Assembly (NCBI GenBank): GCA_014384675.1
Contig: JACNFK010000016.1
Coordinates: 1 to 38,234, forward strand
Reading direction: 5' to 3'
Source: Candidatus Thiopontia autotrophica
GTDB lineage: Bacteria > Pseudomonadota > Gammaproteobacteria > GCF-002020875
Length of the DNA: 38,234 nucleotides
Shown here piece by piece: positions 1-7,685 of this stretch. Numbering within the stretch: the first letter of the stretch is position 1; each line of letters begins with the position of its first letter. The notes beneath the pieces were generated by a model, which was given only the letters and a program-made list of their open reading frames with translations, did no database searches and was not told the origin of the DNA. The translations under genes and the position numbers were made by a program.

Positions 1-156
1 GCCCCTAAAAAGAAGGTAGCGGCCAAGAAGAAAAAGGCGGCTCCCAAGAAGAAGGTAGCGGCCAAGAAGAAAAAGGCAGCTCCCAAGAAGAAGGTAGCGG
101 CCAAGAAGAAAAAGGCGGCTCCTAAGAAGAAGGTGGCGGCCAAGAAGAAAAAGGCA
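1..156 (+). repeat. Tandem 39-bp coding repeat, four units
   Basis: Units lie at 1-39, 40-78, 79-117 and 118-156 and differ by only a few mostly silent changes, for example GCG/GCA for Ala and CCC/CCT for Pro. The array continues off the left edge, so the copy number is unknown. Each unit encodes 13 residues, so copy-number change keeps the frame open. Confidence 0.9.
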
Positions 157-180
157 GCGAAGAAAAAAGCGAAACGGTAA
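1..180 (+). CDS. Lysine/alanine-rich histone H1-like protein, C-terminal part
   Basis: The window opens inside this reading frame, so only the last 59 residues and the TAA stop are visible. The visible part is almost entirely Lys, Ala, Pro and Val, built from four copies of a 13-residue unit (APKKKVAAKKKKA) followed by a short basic tail ending AKR. Such tails are known from bacterial histone H1-like proteins and the C-terminus of AlgP-type regulators, where they bind DNA non-specifically. DNA binding here is inferred from composition only. The N-terminal part needed to separate AlgP-like from stand-alone H1-like proteins lies outside the window. A hairpin follows 26 bases after the stop, suggesting that this is the last gene of its transcript. 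Confidence 0.75.
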   Translation, partial: APKKKVAAKKKKAAPKKKVAAKKKKAAPKKKVAAKKKKAAPKKKVAAKKKKAAKKKAKR

Positions 181-206
181 CGTTTCGGTAGCTGTCATTG
201 CCACAT

Positions 207-239
207 ACCCATACCATCACTGAAGGTGGTGGTATGGGT
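207..239 (+). terminator. Hairpin downstream of the histone-like gene
   Basis: A 14-bp stem (207-220 with 226-239, one mismatch, arms ACCCATACCATCAC and GTGGTGGTATGGGT) closes a 5-base loop. Only a short, interrupted T-rich stretch follows (TTCTATTCGTT), so intrinsic termination is probable but not textbook. Confidence 0.6.
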
Positions 240-251
240 TCTATTCGTTAA

Positions 252-401
252 GGAAGCTCTGATTAAGTCACTTCGTGACCCAATCAGATCTCCTTTACAA
301 GTTATTCTATGGGGGAAGGGGTTATGGTTTAGTATGTTACAACAACACCTGTAGAGACCTTCCCCCAAACCCCCATCCCGTTAAGCTTTTTCAGAGGTTC
401 C
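252..401 (+). mobile_element. 150-bp MITE, copy A (IS5-like ends)
   Basis: This is a non-coding element bounded by imperfect terminal inverted repeats: GGAAGCTCTGATTAAG at the left and, read inward, GGAACCTCTGAAAAAG at the right (13 of 16 identical). It is flanked on both sides by TTAA (248-251 and 402-405), which fits the 4-bp YTAR target duplication known for the IS5 family. The left end also folds on itself (TCTGATTAAGTCA with TGACCCAATCAGA). An internal pair GGGGGAAGG / CCTTCCCCC forms a second stem. A closely similar copy lies in the opposite orientation at 10500-10648. There is no transposase gene, so it would have to be moved in trans. Confidence 0.85.
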
Positions 402-409
402 TTAAGAAG

Positions 410-628
410 ATGCCGTATTTTCTATTCAAGATGTTTCCTAGTCGTCAGGTTGAGGTAATTGAGCAACATGAGAAGTATCGTGACGCTCGTGATCGTGCCC
501 GTGCGTTAAGAGAGGAGCTTGTGGTTGCGGATAATTATCAGGTCAAGATGATTCATGCTCCCAATGAGCATGCCGGGGCCAAGCTCTTAACTACAGAGCG
601 AGAACCGATTCCATGGGGCGATGACTGA
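410..628 (+). CDS. Small hypothetical protein, 72 residues
   Basis: I cannot assign a function. The frame is open further upstream to 275, but that extension lies in MITE copy A and has no gene-like composition. The ATG at 410 starts a sensible small protein, MPYFLFKMFPSRQVEVIEQH at the N-terminus. A charged helical middle follows (EKYRDARDRARALREEL), and the C-terminus is acidic and Pro/Trp-containing (PIPWGDD). No signal peptide, membrane segment or metal motif is visible. The layout resembles short conserved hypothetical proteins of sulfur-oxidising gammaproteobacteria, recalled from memory and not checked. The MITE ends only 8 bp before the ATG, so native promoter and ribosome-binding signals are displaced and expression is uncertain. 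It ends directly against the convergent hrpA stop. Confidence 0.6.
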   Translation: MPYFLFKMFPSRQVEVIEQHEKYRDARDRARALREELVVADNYQVKMIHAPNEHAGAKLLTTEREPIPWGDD

Positions 629-3600
629 TTAAAGTGTTTGCCAGATTTTTTTGAGTCGGTCTGCAGAGACCGGTTTTTTTGTCCCCAGCTCCTGGGCGAA
701 TATGGAGACCCTGTACTCCTCAAGTAGCCAGCGGTATTCAATGTGTTGACGGCTGTTTTCGTTGGTCTGTGAGGGGAGTGAGCCCCAGTTGATCAGCTTC
801 TTTTCAAACGGATCCCATAACGGGGCAATTGATTGTTCCCATTTCCTGTCGCGTTGTGGGTTCTGCACAAGTTTCTCTAATCTTCTCTTTGAGGCCTCAA
901 GATAACGTGGAATATGGTGGAGCCACTCTCTGGGGGTGGCAGATAAAAACCCTGGATAGACCAGTTTTTCGATATGTGATTTTATCCTTGAGTAGGTCAT
1001 CAGATGAACAGGTGAGATGCTCCCTTTGAGTTGGCGCATCAATTCATGATCTCTTTTCAGGATATCTTGTACAAGTGCTGTGTTCTCTCTCAGGATATTT
1101 GGCACCAATTGAATAGCTTGTTGAGACCGTGTCTTGAACAGTTCACCGTTTGTTGGAATTTTCTTGTCGCCAAGAAAAAACGCCTCTCTTGCTGTTATCA
1201 GTTGTAACTCATAAAGTATGGATTTGCACTTTCCAAGCGCAAGATAGTGAAGACAGAGTTGCTGTTGGTCGACATCGTTTCTGATCATCTTATCCATGGC
1301 AGAACGCTGTTGCAGCAAGAACAGTTGAGAGATGCCATTGATGTTTTCTGCATGTGCCAGCTCTTCCGTCTCCAGCAGTTTCAGTGATATTCGGTTGTTG
1401 TCTGCAACCAGTGCTGGATATAGAGTCATGATGATGCCATGACGCTCCACCTCAACGGAGTCTGGGAGCTCGCCAAAATCCCACTTCTCTATTCTGTTAC
1501 GCTCCAGTGGATATGGCTGGGGTGGGTTGTGGGCGGTAGCTGTTGCCGTCTTGCCAGGTTTGGTGACATGACCCTTATCACCATCTCCGCTTTTTAGCTG
1601 GCTTAAGGAGCGTCCAGTTTTATTGATTACTCCATCAGCTTGAATAACCTGGAAGCGCATTCTCAGATGGTTCGGAAGTGTTGTCTTTTTCCAGATATCT
1701 TTGGGTAGTGTTACCCCGGTAATTTTTCTTAATCTGGATGAGAGTTGTGGTCCAAGCGCCCCTTCTGATGGAGATAGTGATGGAATAACTGCATCAGCAA
1801 AATCTGGAGCAGGCACAAAATTCCGGCGCCACGTTTTCGGTAGTGCGCGAATCATGGCGATAACCCTCTCTCTTAGCAGTCCCGGCACCAGCCAATCAAA
1901 CTGTTCAGGATTAAGTTGTTTGAGCATCTCAGCAGGGATAGTGAGGGTTACGCCATCCTCGGGGCTGTCTGGTTCAAAATGGTATGAGAGAGGAAGCCTG
2001 GTATGACCTATGGTTATATGGTCAGGGAATTGTTCTGCATCACTGGCTGATTCCGCCTTGTGTTGCATAAGGCTCTCTTGTGTTAGATGCAGCAGGTACG
2101 GCTCTCTCTTTTCAGCCTCTTTTCGCCACTTTTCGAATGTGGGAGTGCTATGTACCTTTGCCGGTATTCTCTCTTCATAGAACTGATAAAGCACCTCTTC
2201 ATCCACCAGGATGTCCCGGCGACGTGATTTTGCCTCCAGTGACTCAATCTCTCCGATAAGTCCAAGGTTTTTTTTGAGGAATGTGCCACGAGTATGGAGT
2301 TCACCTTCAACAAGTGCCGAGCGAATAAAGATCTTTCTGCACTCTGCCGGATCGATAGGACCATAGTTGGTTTTCCGTCTTGCAACAATGGGGAGCCCAT
2401 ATATGGTCACTGTTTCAAAGGCCGCTACCTGGCCCCGTTTCTTCTCCCAGTGGGGTTCTGCATAACTTTTCTTAAGTATATGTTTGCCAATTCGTTCAAT
2501 CCACTCAGGTTCAATCCGGGCAACGGTACGGGCGTAAAGTTGTGAGGTTTCAACCTTTTCTGCGGCTACCAGCCATTTCAGATGGCTCTTGAATTGGCTT
2601 GATCCTGGCCAGATGCGCATCTGAATCCCGCGAGGACCACTATAGAGATGTTTCTCACCACCCATTGCGATGTGGCTCAATAGCCCGGTCAATAGGGCAC
2701 GATGCACCATCCCGTAGTCGGCTGGATGGTTGTTTTCAGTGAGCCCCATCTCCAGGGATATCTGCCTTAGCTGAGCATGTATCTCTCGCCACTCCCGCAT
2801 TCTCATCCATGACAGAAAGTTGGTCTTGCAAAGTTTTCTCAGCTGATTATTGGAGAGGGAGTTACGTTGTTGTTGAAAGAACTCCCAGAGATTAATAAAA
2901 AATAGAAAATCTGACTTCTCATCCTCAAACGGTTCATGTTTTTCATCTGCAGCCTGTTGAGCATCCAGAGGGCGTTCACGAGGGTCTTGAATGGTCAGAG
3001 CTGCAGCAATGATAAGAATCTCGCTCAGGCTACCTTCACGATCTGCCGCGAGCAGCATGCGTGCAATCTGCGGGTCAACCGGGAAGCGTGCAATCTTTCT
3101 TCCCAGCGGAGTGATTTGACTGTCTGTATCTACAGCTCCAAGTTCGTGTAAAGACCTGTACCCATCTCTAATCAGACGTAGATCAGGGGGGTCGATAAAT
3201 GGAAATTGGTCTGGTTGACCCAGTCGCAGAGCGGCCATCTGAAGGATGACTGGTGCCAGGTGAGTACGCAGAATTTCAGCATCGGTAAAGGGCGGGCGTG
3301 TCTCAAAATCATCTTCACTATATAGGCGAATACAGATTCCATTGCTGACGCGTCCACAACGTCCCTTGCGTTGATCGGCCGCGGCCTGTGAGATCTTCTC
3401 AATAGGTAGTCTCTGAATGCCGCTACGATGGCTATAACGACTAATCCTGGCGCTTCCCGTGTCTATCACATAACGGACACCTGGAACAGTCAGGGATGTT
3501 TCAGCGACATTGGTTGATAAAATAATGCGACGGCTGGAGTGTGCGCTAAAGATACGGTTCTGTTCTTTGGCAGAGAGCCTGGAGAAGAGAGGGAGTATCT

Positions 3601-4402
3601 CTGTTTGAGAGATTTTGGAACGACTTAAAAACTCACTCGCCTCTCTTATCTCCCGCTCTCCACTAAAGAAAATCAGGATATCTCCAGGCCCCTCTCTGGA
3701 GAGCTCATTGATGGCCTCGAGGATGGCGCTGTTTTGCCGGTTGCTTCTGTCGCGACTTTTTTTGATTTCATTTTCATCCTCACCATCATCTCCAGGACGA
3801 TAACGAACCTCAACCGGGTAGGTACGTCCTGAAACCTCAATAATCGGCGCATTCGAGAAATGTTTTGAGAAGCGCTGAGGATCTATGGTGGCAGAGGTTA
3901 TGATCAGTTTCAGGTCGGGCCTTCTGGGGAGCAGTTGTCGCAGGTATCCAAGCAGGAAGTCGATATTGAGGCTTCGTTCATGTGCCTCATCAATAATTAT
4001 GGTGTCGTACTGTTTGAGCAGAGGATCAGATTGAACTTCGGCGAGAAGAATTCCATCTGTCATCAGCTTTATGCGGCTGCGTTTGCTACTGTGATCACTG
4101 AATCTGATCTTGAACCCAACAAGCTCTCCAATATTGCTCTTTAGCTCCTCAGAGATACGGTTGGCTACTGCACGCGCAGCAATGCGCCGTGGCTGGGTAT
4201 GTCCAATTCTCTGTCTCTCCCCTCGCCCAATAGAGAGACAGATCTTTGGGAGCTGTGTCGTCTTGCCTGATCCGGTTTCGCCGCAGAGGATAATAACCTG
4301 GTGTTTGTGGATAGCCTGGGCTATCTCTTCACGCCTCTGGTTTATAGGTAGTGAGGAGTCGAACTCGATTGGCAGAGGTGGCTCCACTACAGGGGGCACC
4401 AT
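629..4402 (-). CDS. hrpA: ATP-dependent RNA helicase HrpA
   Basis: This is a DEAH-box helicase of 1257 residues, close to the roughly 1300 of E. coli HrpA. Visible motifs, in order: Walker A GETGSGKTT (41-49), motif Ia HTQPRR (68-73), DEAH (138-141), SAT (170-172) and motif VI QRKGRCGR (344-351). Then come the helicase-associated and OB-fold regions and a long C-terminal DUF3418-type region typical of HrpA. In E. coli HrpA acts in mRNA processing and in rescue of stalled or collided ribosomes. The ATG overlaps the stop of the upstream MscS gene by one base (TAATG), implying translational coupling. The stop lies one base from the end of the convergent small gene, with no terminator between them. 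Confidence 0.97.
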   Translation of the reverse strand: MVPPVVEPPLPIEFDSSLPINQRREEIAQAIHKHQVIILCGETGSGKTTQLPKICLSIGRGERQRIGHTQPRRIAARAVANRISEELKSNIGELVGFKIRFSDHSSKRSRIKLMTDGILLAEVQSDPLLKQYDTIIIDEAHERSLNIDFLLGYLRQLLPRRPDLKLIITSATIDPQRFSKHFSNAPIIEVSGRTYPVEVRYRPGDDGEDENEIKKSRDRSNRQNSAILEAINELSREGPGDILIFFSGEREIREASEFLSRSKISQTEILPLFSRLSAKEQNRIFSAHSSRRIILSTNVAETSLTVPGVRYVIDTGSARISRYSHRSGIQRLPIEKISQAAADQRKGRCGRVSNGICIRLYSEDDFETRPPFTDAEILRTHLAPVILQMAALRLGQPDQFPFIDPPDLRLIRDGYRSLHELGAVDTDSQITPLGRKIARFPVDPQIARMLLAADREGSLSEILIIAAALTIQDPRERPLDAQQAADEKHEPFEDEKSDFLFFINLWEFFQQQRNSLSNNQLRKLCKTNFLSWMRMREWREIHAQLRQISLEMGLTENNHPADYGMVHRALLTGLLSHIAMGGEKHLYSGPRGIQMRIWPGSSQFKSHLKWLVAAEKVETSQLYARTVARIEPEWIERIGKHILKKSYAEPHWEKKRGQVAAFETVTIYGLPIVARRKTNYGPIDPAECRKIFIRSALVEGELHTRGTFLKKNLGLIGEIESLEAKSRRRDILVDEEVLYQFYEERIPAKVHSTPTFEKWRKEAEKREPYLLHLTQESLMQHKAESASDAEQFPDHITIGHTRLPLSYHFEPDSPEDGVTLTIPAEMLKQLNPEQFDWLVPGLLRERVIAMIRALPKTWRRNFVPAPDFADAVIPSLSPSEGALGPQLSSRLRKITGVTLPKDIWKKTTLPNHLRMRFQVIQADGVINKTGRSLSQLKSGDGDKGHVTKPGKTATATAHNPPQPYPLERNRIEKWDFGELPDSVEVERHGIIMTLYPALVADNNRISLKLLETEELAHAENINGISQLFLLQQRSAMDKMIRNDVDQQQLCLHYLALGKCKSILYELQLITAREAFFLGDKKIPTNGELFKTRSQQAIQLVPNILRENTALVQDILKRDHELMRQLKGSISPVHLMTYSRIKSHIEKLVYPGFLSATPREWLHHIPRYLEASKRRLEKLVQNPQRDRKWEQSIAPLWDPFEKKLINWGSLPSQTNENSRQHIEYRWLLEEYRVSIFAQELGTKKPVSADRLKKIWQTL

Positions 4403-5487
4403 TATTTTTCTGTCAGAGTTACCGGTTCTGGCACATGAAGAGTTGAGGTTGGAAAGGCAATTTCGGCACCCTCATTCTCAATGATTCCGACAATCTGCAA
4501 CAGTACATCCTGCTTGATTTCGTGGAAGCGTATCCAGTTTGTGGTTTTTGTGAAAGTGTAGATGAAAAAGTCGAGAGATGATGGGGCAAAGCTGTTGAAG
4601 TTGACGATCATGGTCTGGGTTGAGTCGATCTCTGGATGCTGCTCCAGCATGGTTTTAACTTTCTGGATAATGGAAGCCATTTTTGCGGCATCTTCATAAC
4701 GGATGCCGATGGTCTCCTTTATTCTGCGATGTGACATGCGCTGAGGATTCTCAACACTTATGTTGGAGAAAGTGGCATTTGGAATATAGAGTGGGCGCTT
4801 GTCAAAGGTTCTAACCTTGGTTAAACGCCATCCTATCTTCTCTACTGTGCCCTCAATATTCTGATCTGGCGAGCGAATCCAGTCTCCGATTGCAAAGGGA
4901 CGATCAAGATGAATCATCAGGCCACCAAACAGGTTTGCCAACAGGTCCTTGGCGGCAAAGCCGACTACTACACCACTAAGGCCCCCAAAAGCGAGAACAC
5001 CAGAGATGCTGTATCCCAGGGTCTGTAGCATGACCAGTGTAGCGGTAATAAGTATAGAGCTGCGCAACAGCCTGCTGATTGAGTCGACCATAGTCTCATC
5101 AACCGTCTCCCCAGCACGTTTCTGACCCTCTATATAGGCTGATTGCCCCTCCTTTGAGAGGAGAAAAAGAAACCATGTCAATGCACTGATGACCCCAATG
5201 TCACGCAGTGGATCAATAGCCTCAAAAATAACAGCGGGGGCCTCATGTTGAGCAATCTTTGCGCTGAATGCAATTCCAGTAATCCATATCAGCATGCTTA
5301 GTGGGCGTCGTAGTGCCCTCAGAATGGCATCATCCCAGAGATTTTTGGTTTTGTTCTCGGCCTTTGTATGAAGTCGACTAAGGGTGACTCGTTGCATCAG
5401 ATCAATGGTGAGTGCAACAAGAACAACAGCAAACACCTGAAATATCCAGTGTTGGTGTTCGATCATCGTGGATAGTGTATCAATCAT
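4402..5487 (-). CDS. MscS-family mechanosensitive ion channel
   Basis: The 361-residue protein has several N-terminal hydrophobic segments, then the pore-lining helix region around 165-190, rich in Gly and Ala (GVLAFGGLSGVVVGFAAKD). The MscS beta domain follows (LFGGLMIHLDRPFAIGDWI...EGTVEKIGWR), then the alpha/beta C-terminal vestibule. This matches small MscS/YnaI/YbdG-type channels that release solutes on hypo-osmotic shock. The exact subfamily cannot be fixed by eye. The ATG at 5487 has no Shine-Dalgarno sequence, and a TATACT hexamer lies 8 bases upstream, so the message may be leaderless. The stop overlaps the hrpA start, so the two are probably co-transcribed. Confidence 0.9.
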   Translation of the reverse strand: MIDTLSTMIEHQHWIFQVFAVVLVALTIDLMQRVTLSRLHTKAENKTKNLWDDAILRALRRPLSMLIWITGIAFSAKIAQHEAPAVIFEAIDPLRDIGVISALTWFLFLLSKEGQSAYIEGQKRAGETVDETMVDSISRLLRSSILITATLVMLQTLGYSISGVLAFGGLSGVVVGFAAKDLLANLFGGLMIHLDRPFAIGDWIRSPDQNIEGTVEKIGWRLTKVRTFDKRPLYIPNATFSNISVENPQRMSHRRIKETIGIRYEDAAKMASIIQKVKTMLEQHPEIDSTQTMIVNFNSFAPSSLDFFIYTFTKTTNWIRFHEIKQDVLLQIVGIIENEGAEIAFPTSTLHVPEPVTLTEK

Positions 5488-5495
5488 GAGGATAG

Positions 5496-5501
5496 AGTAT
5501 A
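5496..5501 (-). promoter_or_regulatory. Candidate -10 box for the mscS-hrpA transcript
   Basis: Read on the minus strand, TATACT lies 8 bases before the mscS ATG, so transcription would start at or next to the start codon. No good -35 hexamer is seen at 16-18 bases; TTGACG lies only 3 bases upstream of the -10. Weak evidence. Confidence 0.35.
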
Positions 5502-5568
5502 CCCCGTCAATTCAGTAAGGGTGGATATTGTATGGCGTCCTATGGAGTCGGGTACAGCGAGAGAGGAG

Positions 5569-5585
5569 AGGACAAAAATGGTGCG
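5569..5585 (+). promoter_or_regulatory. NtrC-like binding site, distal
   Basis: AGGACAAAAATGGTGCG matches 13 of 17 positions of the NtrC consensus TGCACCAAAATGGTGCA, with a near-perfect right half-site. Its centre is 31 bp from the proximal site, about three helical turns, as in the paired glnA enhancer of enteric bacteria. The assignment rests on position and consensus. Confidence 0.65.
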
Positions 5586-5599
5586 CGATGTAATTATAA

Positions 5600-5616
5600 T
5601 GCACCATTGTGGCGCA
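5600..5616 (+). promoter_or_regulatory. NtrC-like binding site, proximal
   Basis: TGCACCATTGTGGCGCA is an inverted repeat matching the NtrC consensus TGCACYANNNTRGTGCA except at one right-arm position. Its centre is about 89 bp upstream of the predicted start of the sigma-54 promoter, the usual distance for an activator that loops DNA. Confidence 0.8.
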
Positions 5617-5670
5617 TTGCATGATATGTTTGTTGAGCCCCCTGTAGATAACTGGTTGAATATGTTGAGG

Positions 5671-5686
5671 TGGCACAGTAGTTGCT
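5671..5686 (+). promoter_or_regulatory. Sigma-54 (-24/-12) promoter of glnK-amtB
   Basis: TGGCACAGTAGTTGCT fits the RpoN consensus TGGCAC-N5-TTGCW exactly, with GG at 5672-5673 and GC at 5684-5685 separated by 10 bases. The predicted start is near 5697, giving a leader of about 76 bases before glnK. With the two upstream NtrC-like sites this predicts induction under nitrogen limitation. The RpoN gene is in this window at 32263-33702. Confidence 0.88.
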
Positions 5687-5724
5687 TTCTATGGTCCATT
5701 ATATGTGGAATACATTATTTTTGA

Positions 5725-6111
<387 letters not shown>

Positions 6112-6128
6112 TAGAAAGGAAGCTAGAA

Positions 6129-7415
6129 ATGTTAAAGATTTTTACAACTGTTATGGCCCTTATTCCTGGTGTCGCACTTGCTGAGGGGGCTACACTTGAT
6201 GGTGGCAACACCTCATGGATACTGACATCCACAGCACTGGTACTATTCATGACCCTGCCGGGTCTGGCACTCTTCTATGGCGGCCTGGTTCGCTCCAAGA
6301 ATGTGCTCTCTATTCTTATGCAGTGTTTTGCCATTGCTGGCATCTCCTCCATCCTCTGGTTGGTGGTTGGCTACAGCATCGCCTTCTCTGAGGGCAATGG
6401 TTTTGTTGGCGGGCTCTCTAACATCATGTTTGCGGGCATTCAGGAGGAGACTTTAAGTGGTGATATTCCCGAGTCTCTCTTTGCACTCTTTCAGATGACC
6501 TTCGCAGTCATTACCCCAGCGCTGATTGTTGGTGGTTTTGCAGAGCGTATGAAGTTCTCTGCGGTACTGCTCTTCTCGGCAATCTGGTTGCTGGTTGTCT
6601 ACTCACCGATTACCCATTGGGTATGGGGTGGTGGCTGGCTGGGACAGATGGGACTGCTCGACTTTGCAGGTGGTACTGTGGTCCACATCACGGCTGGTGT
6701 TGCTGCACTGGTAGCGGCTATAGTGCTCGGCCCACGCAAGGGCTTTCCCACCACTGCAATGCCTCCACACAATATGACTATGACAGTAATGGGTGCAGGA
6801 ATGCTCTGGGTTGGATGGTTTGGATTCAACGGCGGAAGTGCGTTGGCGGCAAATGGGGATGCAGCAATGGCGATGCTGGCAACCCATATATCGGCCGCCG
6901 CGGGCGCTATTACCTGGATGTTTTATGAGTGGAAAAAATTTGGTCAGCCAACTGCACTGGGTACGGTAACCGGTATTATTGCTGGTCTCGGCACCATTAC
7001 CCCGGCATCTGGTTTTGTGGGACCGGCTGGTGCGCTGGTGATTGGTATTGTTGCCGGAGCGGTCTGCTTCAATGCGGTACTGGTAATCAAGCGGGTACTG
7101 AAAATTGATGATTCACTTGATGTATTCCCGATTCATGGAGTTGGTGGAATTATTGGCACTCTGATGGCAGGTATTTTTGCCTCCAGTCAGTTGGGGCTGT
7201 TCAGTGGTCAGGGCCTTGCCGAGGGCGTAACCATTGGCGGCCAGGTTTGGGTTCAGTTTATTGGTGTCGTTGCAACGGTTCTCTATACAGCAGTTGCAAC
7301 CTGGGTCATCCTGAAGCTGGTTGGGATGATAACCGGTGGTCTTCGGGTCTCGGCAGATGAAGAGACAGAGGGGCTGGATATTGCCTCTCATGAGGAGCGT
7401 GGTTACGATCTCTGA
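6129..7415 (+). CDS. amtB: Ammonium transporter AmtB
   Basis: This is a 428-residue inner-membrane channel with a cleavable-looking signal peptide (MLKIFTTVMALIPGVALAEG) and eleven expected membrane segments. Family signatures are present: LALFYGGLVRSKN near 46-58, DFAGGTVVH with the first conduction-pore histidine at 186, and FPIHGVGG with the second at 336. Amt trimers pass ammonium or ammonia into the cell and are gated by GlnK, encoded immediately upstream. AAGGAAGC precedes the ATG. The gene ends the operon, and a strong intrinsic terminator begins 24 bases after the stop. All key residues appear intact. Confidence 0.97.
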   Translation: MLKIFTTVMALIPGVALAEGATLDGGNTSWILTSTALVLFMTLPGLALFYGGLVRSKNVLSILMQCFAIAGISSILWLVVGYSIAFSEGNGFVGGLSNIMFAGIQEETLSGDIPESLFALFQMTFAVITPALIVGGFAERMKFSAVLLFSAIWLLVVYSPITHWVWGGGWLGQMGLLDFAGGTVVHITAGVAALVAAIVLGPRKGFPTTAMPPHNMTMTVMGAGMLWVGWFGFNGGSALAANGDAAMAMLATHISAAAGAITWMFYEWKKFGQPTALGTVTGIIAGLGTITPASGFVGPAGALVIGIVAGAVCFNAVLVIKRVLKIDDSLDVFPIHGVGGIIGTLMAGIFASSQLGLFSGQGLAEGVTIGGQVWVQFIGVVATVLYTAVATWVILKLVGMITGGLRVSADEETEGLDIASHEERGYDL

Positions 7416-7439
7416 CCCTCTTTTTCCACTACCAAAACG

Positions 7440-7471
7440 GGGATGGTGTAAAATTGCACCATCCCTTTTTT
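7440..7471 (+). terminator. Intrinsic terminator of glnK-amtB
   Basis: A 9-bp perfect stem (GGGATGGTG at 7440-7448 with CACCATCCC at 7457-7465) closes an 8-base loop and is followed by six T residues (7466-7471). This is a textbook rho-independent terminator. Confidence 0.92.
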
Positions 7472-7492
7472 CTTAATAGGTAATTGCATACG

Positions 7493-7662
7493 TAATAGTC
7501 GAAATCTCTTTCTCTCCTCAGAGGCTGCTTTTCCCCCTGTTTTAAGACCATTTTTCAGCGCCTGTCATAACTCGCTGCGCTCAAACACTGACAGGCTTCA
7601 CTCTGAAAAACAGCCCGAAAACAGGGAGCAGCTAATTCGTCAAAAAGAGATTTCGACTATTA
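7493..7662. mobile_element. 170-bp palindromic element with TA-flanked inverted repeats (MITE-like)
   Basis: The outer ends are perfect inverted repeats of 19 bp including a TA at each edge; the 17-bp core is ATAGTCGAAATCTCTTT. The inside is a long imperfect palindrome. Nested pairs include CCCTGTTTT with AAAACAGGG, TTTTTCAG (7551-7558) with CTGAAAAA (7603-7610), and CCTGTCA (7561-7567) with TGACAGG (7589-7595). There is no reading frame of note. The TA at both edges would fit the target duplication of an IS630/Tc1-mariner-type element, but no transposase is present, so the family is inferred. The element fills most of the amtB-miaB gap and is unrelated in sequence to the MITEs at 252 and 10500. 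Confidence 0.7.
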
Positions 7663-7680
7663 CTAAATAGGCTATATACA
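7652..7680 (+). promoter_or_regulatory. Candidate sigma-70 promoter for miaB
   Basis: TTCGAC (7652-7657) and TATACA (7675-7680) are 17 bases apart. The -35-like hexamer lies inside the right end of the palindromic element. The -10 is only 5 bases from the miaB ATG; an overlapping TATATA (7673-7678) would allow a start close to the ATG. Weak evidence. Confidence 0.3.
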
Positions 7681-7685
7681 GTTTA

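Noticed and set aside
1-156. Possible CRISPR-like repeat array
   Set aside because: The 39-bp units are contiguous with no spacers and translate into a regular basic protein repeat.
275-409. N-terminal extension of the small gene at 410
   Set aside because: The first 45 codons lie mostly inside the MITE, whose second copy is non-coding; the ATG at 410 gives a compact, gene-like protein.
5521-5724. 67-residue plus-strand frame upstream of glnK
   Set aside because: It overlaps both NtrC-like sites and the sigma-54 promoter and has no start signal; the regulatory reading is much stronger.
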